Assembly (NCBI GenBank): GCA_012518125.1
Contig: JAAYTF010000072.1
Span: 1 to 64,000, forward strand
DNA length: 64,000 bases
Direction: 5' to 3'
From: Bacilli bacterium
Lineage (GTDB): Bacteria > Bacillota > Bacilli > Bacillales > Amphibacillaceae
Part shown: positions 18,289-26,221 of the stretch, in pieces
Layout: every line of letters starts with the position of its first letter
Numbering within the stretch: the first letter of the stretch is position 1
Notes under the pieces: generated by a model
Databases searched by the model: none
Seen by the model: the letters and a program-made list of their open reading frames with translations, nothing else
What the model was told of the DNA's origin: nothing
Translations under genes and position numbers: made by a program

Positions 18289-18738
18289 ATGGAAACACAA
18301 CAACGTCTCATCTTATTTTTGAATCGGCTGCTTTCCAATTATTTCGTCGTACATACGAAATGGTACCGTTACCAATGGTTTGCCAAAGGGCCACACGTCA
18401 TTTTACTGAAAAAAACGTTCAGGCAATTTCAAGAAGCCTGGGAAAAAGATTTGCAATTAATTGCCGAACATATTTTATATCTTAATGGAAAACCGTTTGC
18501 AACAATGGTAAAATTTATAAAAGAGTCTTCACTCGAAGAAGCGCAAGCCGATGATTTGGAAAGTGAAATGTTCGAGCAAATCGAACGCGACTTGCGCGCA
18601 ATCGTCCATGACATTGAAAAAGAAGGCATTCCGCTCGCCAAAGAGGCGGAAGACCTTTTCACGATTTTTTTCTTGTTGCAAATCCAATCGAATATCCGGC
18701 GTATTTTAAACGAATGCCGCGACATATCATTTGACTAG
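18289..18738 (+). CDS. Dps/ferritin-like protein with a degenerate ferroxidase centre
   Basis: A 149-residue helical protein that lines up with Bacillus Dps proteins over its first 75 residues (LNRLLSNYFVVHTKWYRYQW, KGPH, IAEHILYLNGKPFATM). In Listeria/Bacillus Dps the intersubunit iron site uses His, His, Asp and Glu. At the matching places this protein has Gln29, Lys41, Gln56 and Glu60, so three of four ligands are lost. It may have kept the fold or DNA binding without iron oxidation, but that is inference. ATG 18289 has GAGG 6 bases upstream; ATG 18283 abuts it. It lies between mutL and miaA, with no separate terminator seen. Confidence 0.7.
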   Translation: METQQRLILFLNRLLSNYFVVHTKWYRYQWFAKGPHVILLKKTFRQFQEAWEKDLQLIAEHILYLNGKPFATMVKFIKESSLEEAQADDLESEMFEQIERDLRAIVHDIEKEGIPLAKEAEDLFTIFFLLQIQSNIRRILNECRDISFD

Positions 18739-18751
18739 TAAGGGGATATCG

Positions 18752-19672
18752 GTGAATAAAGTATTATCCATCGTCGGTCCAACAGCGGTGGGAAAAACAG
18801 CGTTGAGCATTGAACTCGCGAAAACGTTCCCGGCTGAAATCATCAGCGGCGATTCGATGCAAATTTATAAAGGGATGGATATCGGTACAGGGAAAATAAC
18901 AAAAGAGGAAATGCAAGGCATACCCCATTACATGATTGATATCAAAGAACCAGACGAACCGTTTTCTGTCGCCGAATTCAAAGAAATCGTCGAACGTTAC
19001 ATCCGGCACATCCACCAAAAAAACAAGCTGCCGATCCTCGTCGGCGGCACCGGTTTATACATCCGGGCCGTTTTGTACGATTATGAATTCAACAATCGAA
19101 AACGCGATGAAACGGTGACGAAACGGTTGGAAGCCTTCATCGCCGAACATGGTGTCGGGCCGCTTTACGAAAAGCTGAAAAAGATCGACCCAAAACAGGC
19201 GGAAAAAATCCACCCGAACAATCACCGGCGTGTCATCCGGGCGCTTGAGATTTACGAAACGACGGGCCTTACGATGACCGAAATCCATAAACGGCAAAAG
19301 CAAAAGCCAAAATACGACCACTTGATCATCGGGCTTATGATGGAACGAAACCGGTTGTATGCCAAAATAAACAAACGGGTCGATGAAATGATTGCAAATG
19401 GTTTGGTCGATGAAGTGCGGCGATTGTACGAACTAGGTTATGAGCATACACAAGCGATGCAGGCGATCGGTTATAAGGAGCTCATCCCTTATTTCAAAGG
19501 GGAAATGACGCTGGAAGAAGCGATTCAACTATTGAAGCAGAATACAAGGCGATATGCAAAAAGGCAATTGACATGGTTTAAAAATCAAATGGACGTCGAA
19601 TGGTTTGACGTCGACGAAAAAAACGTTTTTGACAAAATTAGAAGCAGAGTGGAATCATTTCTTAATGATTAG
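18752..19672 (+). CDS. miaA: tRNA dimethylallyltransferase MiaA
   Basis: A 306-residue enzyme that transfers a dimethylallyl group to N6 of A37 in tRNAs reading UNN codons. P-loop GPTAVGKT lies at residues 8-15, followed by SGDSMQIYKGMDIGTGK, the DxxEPDE(P)FSVAEF region, LVGGTGLYI, and GYKELIPY near the C-terminus. GTG 18752 is chosen, with AAGGGG upstream. The TTG at 18731 would overlap the Dps-like gene and has no ribosome-binding site. hfq follows after a weak hairpin, the standard Bacillus order. Confidence 0.95.
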   Translation: MNKVLSIVGPTAVGKTALSIELAKTFPAEIISGDSMQIYKGMDIGTGKITKEEMQGIPHYMIDIKEPDEPFSVAEFKEIVERYIRHIHQKNKLPILVGGTGLYIRAVLYDYEFNNRKRDETVTKRLEAFIAEHGVGPLYEKLKKIDPKQAEKIHPNNHRRVIRALEIYETTGLTMTEIHKRQKQKPKYDHLIIGLMMERNRLYAKINKRVDEMIANGLVDEVRRLYELGYEHTQAMQAIGYKELIPYFKGEMTLEEAIQLLKQNTRRYAKRQLTWFKNQMDVEWFDVDEKNVFDKIRSRVESFLND

Positions 19673-19684
19673 AAGCAGGGCAAC

Positions 19685-19717
19685 AGATTAATCGGATGAT
19701 TAATCTTCGCTTCTTTT
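19685..19717 (+). terminator. Weak hairpin between miaA and hfq
   Basis: A 9-bp stem (19685-19693 with 19698-19706) has a 4-base loop, followed by the pyrimidine-rich but interrupted tail TTCGCTTCTTTT. It probably reduces rather than stops read-through into hfq. Confidence 0.5.
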
Positions 19718-19750
19718 AAATATATAGATAAATATTAAGGAGGAAGAAGT

Positions 19751-19978
19751 ATGGCCCAATCTGTTAATATCCAAGACCATTACTTGAACATTTTGCGAAA
19801 AGAGCGCATCGCGGTTACCGTCTTTTTGACGAATGGCTTCCAACTGAGAGGAAACATCAAAGCGTTTGACAACTTCACCGTTTTGCTCGAAACCGATGGG
19901 AAGGAACAGTTGATTTACAAACACGCGATCAGCACGTTTGCACCTGCCAGAAACGTTCAGCTGGAAAACCGCGAGTAA
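19751..19978 (+). CDS. hfq: RNA chaperone Hfq
   Basis: A 75-residue Sm-like protein forming hexameric rings that bind RNA. The Sm1 region includes [27 protein letters not shown], and the Sm2 region [12 protein letters not shown] holds the conserved K-H pair of the proximal face. The extended C-terminal tail of enterobacterial Hfq is lacking, as usual in Firmicutes. A strong AAGGAGGAAG Shine-Dalgarno precedes the ATG. Confidence 0.95.
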   Translation: MAQSVNIQDHYLNILRKERIAVTVFLTNGFQLRGNIKAFDNFTVLLETDGKEQLIYKHAISTFAPARNVQLENRE

Positions 19979-19984
19979 CCGACA

Positions 19985-20022
19985 AAGTAGACATCTTCAT
20001 ATTTGTGGATGTCTACTTTTTT
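19985..20022 (+). terminator. Rho-independent terminator after hfq
   Basis: A stem of AAAGTAGACATC with GATGTCTACTTT is followed by a T-run, starting a few bases after the hfq stop. Confidence 0.9.
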
Positions 20023-20230
20023 GTTGGTTGAAATTCAAAAATGATGTTGAAAGAATCGGCCAAACATTGCATCGCTTTTATGAACGCCACGAATTGTAAA
20101 CGAAGCGAAGACAAAACGTGCATCAAACCGTTTTGGCCGTCGGCATCGACGCTTACGGCTTTTTCTTTTCTAGGCAATTATCACAAAAAGTCGCTCCAAT
20201 ACGTATAGTAAATCAGAAAGAGGTGGTAAG
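20023..20230. other. Intergenic region before spoVK
   Basis: About 200 bases without a supported gene. Short frames on the plus strand (e.g. a 56-codon frame from about 20040) lack a ribosome-binding site and resemble nothing known. B. subtilis ymaF and ymzC, which follow hfq there, are not recognisable. No clear vegetative promoter is visible before spoVK, and a sporulation sigma-factor promoter would be expected. Confidence 0.4.
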
Positions 20231-21139
20231 ATGAATACAAATCGGATATTGAAAGAAAAAAATCAAATCAACATCGTTTTGCACGACGCAAAAGCCTCCA
20301 ACTTGAAATCCGTGAAAAAATTAGAAAACAGCCCGCTCAATGTCATCGATCATTATTTCCAATCATTTGTCGGATTACACACGATCAAAAAAAGATTGAA
20401 AGAAATATATGCGGTGAAATTGATCAACGATGAACGCCAAAAAAACGGATTGCCGGCCGAAAAACAAGTGCTCCACATGATTTTCAAAGGCAATCCGGGC
20501 ACAGGCAAGACGACCGTTGCCAGAAAAATCGCTTCCTTGTTCTACGATTTAAACATTTTGACGAAAGGCCACTTCATCGAAGCGGAACGTGCCGACCTCG
20601 TCGGTGAATACATCGGGCAAACGGCGTTAAAAACGCGCAATTTGATTCAACGGGCTTTGGGCGGGGTGTTGTTCATCGATGAAGCGTATTCGCTTGCCCG
20701 CGGCGGGGAAAAAGATTTCGGCCGTGAAGCGATCGACACGCTCGTCAAACATATGGAAGACTATAAAAATGACTTCATCTTGATTTTGGCCGGCTACCCG
20801 AATGAAATGGATTATTTTTTAGAGATGAATCCTGGATTGGCCTCCCGTTTTCCTTTCATCCATACATTCGACGATTACACGATCGAAGAATTGGTCTCCA
20901 TTGCGGAAAATTTTTTGCACGACCGTCAATACCGATTGACGAACGAAGCAAAATGGAAATTGAAACACCATTTGCGCAAGCAATTATTGCGAAAAGAACC
21001 GCACTTCGCAAACGCCAGGTATGTGCGAAACATCGTTGAAAAAGCGATTCGCGCCCAATCGGTGCGGCTAGTTAATGCTGGGAAATTCGCCTATAATGAC
21101 TTAATATATATAGATGTAGACGATTTGGACATCGATTGA
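20231..21139 (+). CDS. spoVK: Stage V sporulation protein K (AAA+ ATPase)
   Basis: A 302-residue CbbX-type AAA+ ATPase. Walker A is FKGNPGTGKTTVARK near residue 88, followed by the pore-loop region ADLVGEYIGQTA, Walker B GVLFIDEAYSLA, sensor-1 LAGYPNEMDYF and the arginine-finger region NPGLASRFP. It is required for spore maturation in B. subtilis, where it is made in the mother cell; its exact target is not settled. A GAGGTGG Shine-Dalgarno precedes the ATG. It lies directly upstream of hflX and ynbB as in B. subtilis, and its presence marks this organism as a probable endospore former. Confidence 0.92.
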   Translation: MNTNRILKEKNQINIVLHDAKASNLKSVKKLENSPLNVIDHYFQSFVGLHTIKKRLKEIYAVKLINDERQKNGLPAEKQVLHMIFKGNPGTGKTTVARKIASLFYDLNILTKGHFIEAERADLVGEYIGQTALKTRNLIQRALGGVLFIDEAYSLARGGEKDFGREAIDTLVKHMEDYKNDFILILAGYPNEMDYFLEMNPGLASRFPFIHTFDDYTIEELVSIAENFLHDRQYRLTNEAKWKLKHHLRKQLLRKEPHFANARYVRNIVEKAIRAQSVRLVNAGKFAYNDLIYIDVDDLDID

Positions 21140-21180
21140 CATCTTACGATTACACCTTTGATGAGAAATGAGGTATCGTT

Positions 21181-22431
21181 TTGCAAAGAGAAAAAATCTT
21201 GATCGTTGGCGTAAAAACGATCGACCATACCGACCATCATTTTCAATCGACATTGGAAGAACTGAAGTCGCTCAGCCATACCGCCGGCGGGGAAGTCGTA
21301 AAAGTCGTGACACAAAATAGACGCCACATACATCCAGCAACGTACGTCGGCGAAGGAAAGTTGAACGAAATGAAACGATGGATCGAAGCGCTCGACGTCG
21401 ATCTCGTCATTTGCAACCATGAGCTTTCTCCTGGACAACTGCGCAATTTGAATGAACATTTCGGCGTCCGTGTCATCGACCGGAGTCAGCTCATATTGGA
21501 CATTTTTGCACGCCGCGCCATAACGAAAGAGGGTAAACTTCAAGTCGAACTCGCCCAACTCGAGTATTTGTTGCCCCGCCTTCACGGAATGGGGAGTGTT
21601 CTTTCCCGGCTCGGCGGAGGAATCGGAACGAGAGGTCCTGGGGAAACAAAACTGGAAACGGATCAGCGCCATATCCGCAGACGGATTGACGAGATAAAGC
21701 GGCGTTTACAAGACGTTGTCAAACAACGTGAACAATATCGGAAACGGAGACGGAAACGTTTCGTTTATCAAATCGCCTTAATCGGCTATACGAACGCCGG
21801 CAAATCAACCATTTTCAACCGCTTGGCGGAAGAAAGCACGCTGGAGGAAGATTTGCTCTTTGCAACGCTCGATCCGTTGACGCGCAAAATCCATTTGCCG
21901 TCGGGGTTTGAATGCCTGCTCACCGATACGGTCGGTTTTTTGCAAGATTTGCCTACTTCGCTCATCGCCGCTTTCAAGTCGACATTGGAAGAAGTGACGG
22001 AAGCGGACTTTTTGCTCCATGTCGTAGACGCATCCCATCCCGACCATGAACAGCATATTAAAACGGTTCATGCCATTTTGGAAGAGCTCGGTGCGCATAC
22101 GATTCCGATGTTGACCGTTTACAATAAAAAAGACCGGATCGAAGGGCCGTTCATTCCGTTGGAGCATCCTTCGATCGTCATCAGTGCCTACGAGCAAGAA
22201 GATTTAAATGCACTGCTCATTAAAATCGAAGAGCAGTTGAAAGCATTGTGGCAGCATTATCACGTCATGCTCCGCCCAGACCAAGGCAGGGCGCTCCATC
22301 AACTATCGACGCATTCCATCGTCATCAACAAATATTTCGATGAATTGAAAAATATGTACGTAGTGGAAGGCTACATGCCGAAAACTTTTGCATTAGAAAC
22401 GATCATAAAAGGGGACTTCCAACATGATTGA
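21181..22431 (+). CDS. hflX: GTPase HflX (YnbA)
   Basis: A 416-residue ribosome-associated GTPase that can split ribosomes under stress. The N-terminal HflX domain contains GEGKLNEMKRW and HELSPGQLRNLNEHFGV. The glycine-rich linker GGIGTRGPGETKLETD is followed by a coiled region (residues 160-190). The G domain has GYTNAGKST (G1), DTVGFLQDLP (G3) and TVYNKKD (G4). It starts at TTG 21181 with GAGG 7 bases upstream. The last 8 bases overlap the ynbB start. Confidence 0.94.
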   Translation: MQREKILIVGVKTIDHTDHHFQSTLEELKSLSHTAGGEVVKVVTQNRRHIHPATYVGEGKLNEMKRWIEALDVDLVICNHELSPGQLRNLNEHFGVRVIDRSQLILDIFARRAITKEGKLQVELAQLEYLLPRLHGMGSVLSRLGGGIGTRGPGETKLETDQRHIRRRIDEIKRRLQDVVKQREQYRKRRRKRFVYQIALIGYTNAGKSTIFNRLAEESTLEEDLLFATLDPLTRKIHLPSGFECLLTDTVGFLQDLPTSLIAAFKSTLEEVTEADFLLHVVDASHPDHEQHIKTVHAILEELGAHTIPMLTVYNKKDRIEGPFIPLEHPSIVISAYEQEDLNALLIKIEEQLKALWQHYHVMLRPDQGRALHQLSTHSIVINKYFDELKNMYVVEGYMPKTFALETIIKGDFQHD

Positions 22432-23671
22432 ACAGATTGCAAACAAACTGGAAAAAGAATGTGAACCTTATTTTAAACGTGTCGACAAAATCGTCGAAAC
22501 AAATCAGCGCAAAGTGTTGAAAGCTTTTATCGATGAACAAGTGGGAGATCATCATTTCCGCTCCACCGACGGTTACGGCTATGACGACAGTGGACGAGAT
22601 GTGCTTGAAGCCTTGTACGCCAATGTCTTCCGCGGGGAAGATGCGCTCGTCCGCCCGCAAATCGTCTCCGGGACGCACGCGATTGCAACAGCGCTGTTCG
22701 GCATGCTGCGGCCAGGGGATGAATTGCTTTACATCACCGGCAGCCCGTACGATACGCTTGAAGAAGTGATCGGAAAAAGGGGAAACGCGAGCGGTTCAAT
22801 GCGCGACTTGGGAATTACGTACGACGAAGTTCCGCTCCGGGAGGATCATTCGATCCATTTTGAAGCAATCGAACGAAAAATTCACGAGCGGACGAAAGTG
22901 ATTGGCATCCAGCGCTCAAAAGGGTACGAAAACCGGCCAAGTTTTACCATTCGGCAAATTGAGGAAATGGTTCGATTCGTAAAACAAATTAAAGAAGATG
23001 TGATCGTTTTTGTCGACAATTGTTACGGAGAATTCGTCGAAGCGAAAGAGCCGCTGGAAGTCGGCGCCGATATTATGGCCGGATCGCTCATCAAAAACCC
23101 GGGCGGGGGGCTCGTACGTGCTGGCGGCTATATCGTCGGAAAAAAAGAATTGATCGAACAAGCGGCCAACCGGCTTACTGCGCCCGGATTGGGTAAAGAT
23201 GCCGGGGCGACGTTACATATGCTGCAAGAAATGTACCAAGGATTGTTCCTCGCGCCGCACGTCGTCGGCCAAGCGTTGAAAGGGGCCATCTTCACGGCGC
23301 GGATGATGGAATATTTTGGGATTGAGACAGCGCCGAAATTCAATGAAGAACGGACCGACATCATCCAGACGATGATTTTTGAAAACGAAGAAAAAATGAT
23401 TACATTTTGTGAACAAATTCAAGCGAATTCACCCGTAAATGCTTACGTCACACCATTTCCGAGCGATATGCCGGGATACGACGACAAAGTGATCATGGCA
23501 GCAGGAACATTCATTCAAGGTTCAAGCATCGAACTTTCCGCTGATGGTCCGATCCGTCCACCATATGCCGCATTTTTGCAAGGCGGTTTAACGTATGAAC
23601 ATGTAAAGATCGCCATTACGGAAACGATGAAGACGTTTCTTGAAAAAGGGTATATTCATATGAGGGAATAA
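22424..23671 (+). CDS. ynbB: YnbB, PLP-dependent Cys/Met-metabolism-like protein
   Basis: A 415-residue PLP-dependent enzyme of the methionine gamma-lyase/'aluminium resistance' family. The PLP lysine lies in GSLIKNPGGGLVRAGGYIVG. VSGTHAIATALFGMLRPGDELLYITG forms the cofactor-binding first half, and VFVDNCYGEFVE carries the ring-stacking aspartate. The physiological substrate is unknown. It overlaps hflX, and AAAGGGG lies upstream. In B. subtilis glnR-glnA follows, whereas here a terminator and a convergent siderophore-binding protein gene follow instead. Confidence 0.88.
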   Translation: MIEQIANKLEKECEPYFKRVDKIVETNQRKVLKAFIDEQVGDHHFRSTDGYGYDDSGRDVLEALYANVFRGEDALVRPQIVSGTHAIATALFGMLRPGDELLYITGSPYDTLEEVIGKRGNASGSMRDLGITYDEVPLREDHSIHFEAIERKIHERTKVIGIQRSKGYENRPSFTIRQIEEMVRFVKQIKEDVIVFVDNCYGEFVEAKEPLEVGADIMAGSLIKNPGGGLVRAGGYIVGKKELIEQAANRLTAPGLGKDAGATLHMLQEMYQGLFLAPHVVGQALKGAIFTARMMEYFGIETAPKFNEERTDIIQTMIFENEEKMITFCEQIQANSPVNAYVTPFPSDMPGYDDKVIMAAGTFIQGSSIELSADGPIRPPYAAFLQGGLTYEHVKIAITETMKTFLEKGYIHMRE

Positions 23672-23703
23672 AAAAAGGAGCGAACGAAATCGCTCCTTTT
23701 TTT
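23670..23703. terminator. Bidirectional terminator between ynbB and the siderophore-binding protein gene
   Basis: A stem of AAAAAAGGAGCGA with TCGCTCCTTTTTT has A-run and T-run flanks, between two convergent genes. Confidence 0.92.
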
Positions 23704-23716
23704 ATAGGGGAGTTTG

Positions 23717-24697
23717 TTATTCTAAACTTGCTTCAATCTCATCGAGCATTTTGTTCATGGAGATGACCCCGCCACCTGACAAATACCAAACTTCAGGGTC
23801 GAGATAGTAGATGTCATCGTTTTGTGCGGCTTTCGTCTTTTGAACGAGATCGTTTTCGATGACCGCTTTTGCGCTAGGCTCTTCGCCGATCGCAGCGCTT
23901 CTGTCAATGACATAAATGATGTCCGGATCGTTTTCCAATACGTATTCGAACGTGATGTTCATACCGTGTGTTGACGCATCAATATTTTCATCGACGGCTG
24001 GAATGCCGAATACGTCGTGGATGAATCCGTAACGTGACCCAGGGCCGTAAGCACTCGCTTTATTGTCGTTTGCAAGCAAGATTAACGCTTTTTTATCCAA
24101 GCTTTTCGTTTTTGCTTGGATGGCGCTGATGCGTTCATCAAGCGCTTCGATTTCAGCTTTCACTTCGTCCTCAATGTCAAAAATTTGTCCGAGTATGTTC
24201 AAGTTTTCTTTGAAAGATTCAATATAATTGTTTACATCAAGTTCCACGTAAAGCACCGGACCCAATTTTGACATCTCATCGTACAGTTCCGCTTGACGGG
24301 TTGAAATGATGATCAAATCCGGTTTGATTTGATCAATTTTTTCAAAATCCGGTTCTTTCAAGCTGCCGACGTTTTCGTAATTTTCACCGGCGTATTTTTC
24401 CAAATAAGATGGGACGGCTTGTTGCGGCAATCCGACGACGTCGATGCCGAAATGATCTAATGTATCCAACACGCCGAAATCGAACACGATCACTTTTTCC
24501 GGATTTTTTGCTACTTCGATTTCACCGAGTTTATGCGTGATTTTCACCGTTTCCGATGAAGCTTCTTCTGCATCATCCTTCGTTTCCGTTTCTGTCGTTG
24601 CGTCATTAGAAGCCGTTTTTTCATCAGCTCCGGAAGAACATGCGCCAAAAATGACCAATACCAAAGCTAGTAAAGCAAGAAGCAAATATTTTTTCAT
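23717..24697 (-). CDS. Iron-siderophore ABC transporter substrate-binding lipoprotein (YclQ/FatB-like)
   Basis: A 326-residue class-III solute-binding lipoprotein. The signal peptide ends in the lipobox FGAC (Cys about residue 20), followed by a Ser/Thr/Glu-rich tether, then two alpha/beta lobes with the long connecting helix expected of FecB/TroA-type proteins. KVIVFDFGVLDTLDHFGIDVVGLPQ and PDLIIISTRQAELYDEMSKLGPVLYVE resemble the petrobactin/catecholate binder YclQ of B. subtilis. No permease or ATPase gene is adjacent, so it would have to use a transporter encoded elsewhere. Two Fur-like boxes lie in and after the promoter. Confidence 0.85.
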   Translation of the reverse strand: MKKYLLLALLALVLVIFGACSSGADEKTASNDATTETETKDDAEEASSETVKITHKLGEIEVAKNPEKVIVFDFGVLDTLDHFGIDVVGLPQQAVPSYLEKYAGENYENVGSLKEPDFEKIDQIKPDLIIISTRQAELYDEMSKLGPVLYVELDVNNYIESFKENLNILGQIFDIEDEVKAEIEALDERISAIQAKTKSLDKKALILLANDNKASAYGPGSRYGFIHDVFGIPAVDENIDASTHGMNITFEYVLENDPDIIYVIDRSAAIGEEPSAKAVIENDLVQKTKAAQNDDIYYLDPEVWYLSGGGVISMNKMLDEIEASLE

Positions 24698-24819
24698 CGT
24701 TTAACTCCTTTTCTTTCGAATATTTATTTATATAAGTAACATGATTGCTTTTCATCAATCAGTATGCACTCAAACCATCAAAAAAATTATGTATTCACCT
24801 CCTTGACAACCAGCAATAT

Positions 24820-24876
24820 TGAGAACGATTCTCATCATCAATTACTAATTATATTGAGAATGATTCTCACTGTCAA
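24820..24876 (-). promoter_or_regulatory. Fur-controlled promoter of the siderophore-binding protein gene
   Basis: On the minus strand TTGACA (24876-24871) and TATAAT (24853-24848) are 17 bases apart, both consensus. The spacer is filled by TGAGAATGATTCTCA (24855-24869), a perfect 7-1-7 Fur box. A second box, TGAGAACGATTCTCA (24820-24834), lies about 20 bases into the transcript. Tight repression by iron-loaded Fur is expected. Confidence 0.85.
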
Positions 24877-25146
24877 CAAAAACTGTAAAATAATTGTCCT
24901 AAATAGATGATCTTACTATACATTTTCGCCAAATGAAAGACGTTAACGCATAAGCAGGACGTAAATGGGAAACAGACTTCGAGCGCCAAGTTGAAAATGT
25001 TCTGACCTTGAAGACGTTATAGGAGTGAAAGACGATTGTTGACCGGCTTCTAAGGAGCATCATGCAAACAGAAATTTGCTTTGGATATTTTATGTGTGGA
25101 AAAGAATGCAATTTTTCCGTTCGTCAAACATAAAATGAAACACAAA
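24877..25146. other. Intergenic region between the iron and manganese uptake genes
   Basis: About 270 bases with no recognisable gene. A 23-codon frame at 25062-25133 has TAAGGAG just upstream and encodes a short peptide with two Cys-containing stretches (TEICFGYF, CGKEC). It may be a leader peptide or chance. The rest shows no strong hairpin. Confidence 0.35.
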
Positions 25147-25166
25147 TGTTTCCTAAGCGCAAAATT
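25147..25166. promoter_or_regulatory. MntR-like operator upstream of the metal ABC operon
   Basis: TGTTTCCTAAGCGCAAAATT contains the two halves GTTTCCT and GCAAA at the spacing I recall for B. subtilis MntR boxes (mntH type). It lies about 22 bases upstream of the -35 at 25188. The match is by eye from memory of the consensus. Confidence 0.45.
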
Positions 25167-25187
25167 ATGAAATGAATTAAAAAATAT

Positions 25188-25216
25188 TTGACAAAAGAAA
25201 ACAATGCCGTTATATT
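25188..25216 (+). promoter_or_regulatory. Sigma-A promoter of the Mn/Zn ABC transporter operon
   Basis: TTGACA (25188-25193) and TATATT (25211-25216) are separated by 17 bases, 54 bases before the first gene. Confidence 0.75.
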
Positions 25217-25269
25217 TGGATTAACTAAAAAAGTTGACCCAATGCAAAATTAAGGGGAGAGAGACACAA

Positions 25270-26220
25270 ATGTCACAAATAGCGAAATTTCGATTATTAT
25301 TCATCGCAATGATCGGCTCCGTTATTTTAACAGCTTGTTCACAGCATGAAACGGACTCCGCGGAAGGGGCAAACGGTTCGGATGAAAAAATTTACGTTTT
25401 GACAACGATTGCCCAAATCGGCGAACCGTTATCCATCATCGGGGGAGAACGAGTCGAAGTCGAAAGTTTGATGGGTCCGGCAGTCGACCCGCACGTTTAC
25501 AACGCGACGCAAAGCGACATCAACAAAATCGATAAAGCGGATCTCATTTTTTACAACGGATTGAACTTGGAAGCAAACCTGGTTGAAATTTTTGAAAAAT
25601 TAAGTGCGCAAAAACCGGTTTTGGCCATCGGCGAGACGATCGATGAAGCGAATTTGTTGACGGACGAAGAAGGCAATTTGGATCCGCACATTTGGTTTCA
25701 TATCGACTTATGGAAAGAAGCGCTTGACCACGCGGTGGAAGCATTGAAAACATATTCTCCGGAAGATGCGGATTACTTTGAAGCAAATAAAATGGACTAT
25801 TTTGAACAATTGGATGAACTGAAACGTGAAGCGGAAAAATTGCAAAAAATCCCTGAACATAAACGGTATCTCGTCACTGCGCACGATGCGTTCGGATATT
25901 TTGGTTTGATGCACGGTCTTGAAGTCATCGGGCTGCAAGGATTAAGTACCGAAGATGAAATCGGGGTTTCCGACATCAACGAAACGATCGATTTGATTGA
26001 AACATACAACGTTCCAGCGATTTTCATTGAAAGCACTATCAATCCGAATTCTATCCAGGCGGTGTTGGAAGGTGCACAAAACAGAGGCATCGACGTCATT
26101 TTGGGCGGAGAATTGTATTCGGATGCGATGGGCGAACCTGGAACCGAAGAAGGTACGTATATTGGCATGTACCGGCACAACGTCGAGACGATTTATGACG
26201 CGCTGATGGGAGGAGAATAA
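25270..26220 (+). CDS. mntA: Manganese/zinc ABC transporter substrate-binding lipoprotein
   Basis: A 316-residue cluster A-I (TroA/PsaA-type) metal-binding lipoprotein with lipobox LTAC near residue 20. Expected metal ligands are visible: His in DPHVYNAT, His in DPHIWF, the glutamate in FIESTINP and the aspartate in LYSDAMG. There is no His-rich loop of the kind found in zinc-specific ZnuA/AdcA proteins, and the DPH/DPHIW/E/D set is that of Mn/Fe binders, so manganese is favoured. ATG 25270 follows AGGGGAGAG; the upstream TTG 25234 has none. First gene of a four-gene operon. Confidence 0.82.
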   Translation: MSQIAKFRLLFIAMIGSVILTACSQHETDSAEGANGSDEKIYVLTTIAQIGEPLSIIGGERVEVESLMGPAVDPHVYNATQSDINKIDKADLIFYNGLNLEANLVEIFEKLSAQKPVLAIGETIDEANLLTDEEGNLDPHIWFHIDLWKEALDHAVEALKTYSPEDADYFEANKMDYFEQLDELKREAEKLQKIPEHKRYLVTAHDAFGYFGLMHGLEVIGLQGLSTEDEIGVSDINETIDLIETYNVPAIFIESTINPNSIQAVLEGAQNRGIDVILGGELYSDAMGEPGTEEGTYIGMYRHNVETIYDALMGGE

Positions 26221-26221
26221 G

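Noticed and set aside
20040-20210. Possible remnant of ymaF between hfq and spoVK
   Set aside because: Translations in all frames show stops and no recognisable YmaF residues; no ribosome-binding site.
24797-24810. Strong AAGGAGGTGAAT-like sequence on the minus strand in the siderophore-protein leader
   Set aside because: It is followed only by a three-codon frame and stops; no usable start lies at proper distance. Likely chance within the leader.
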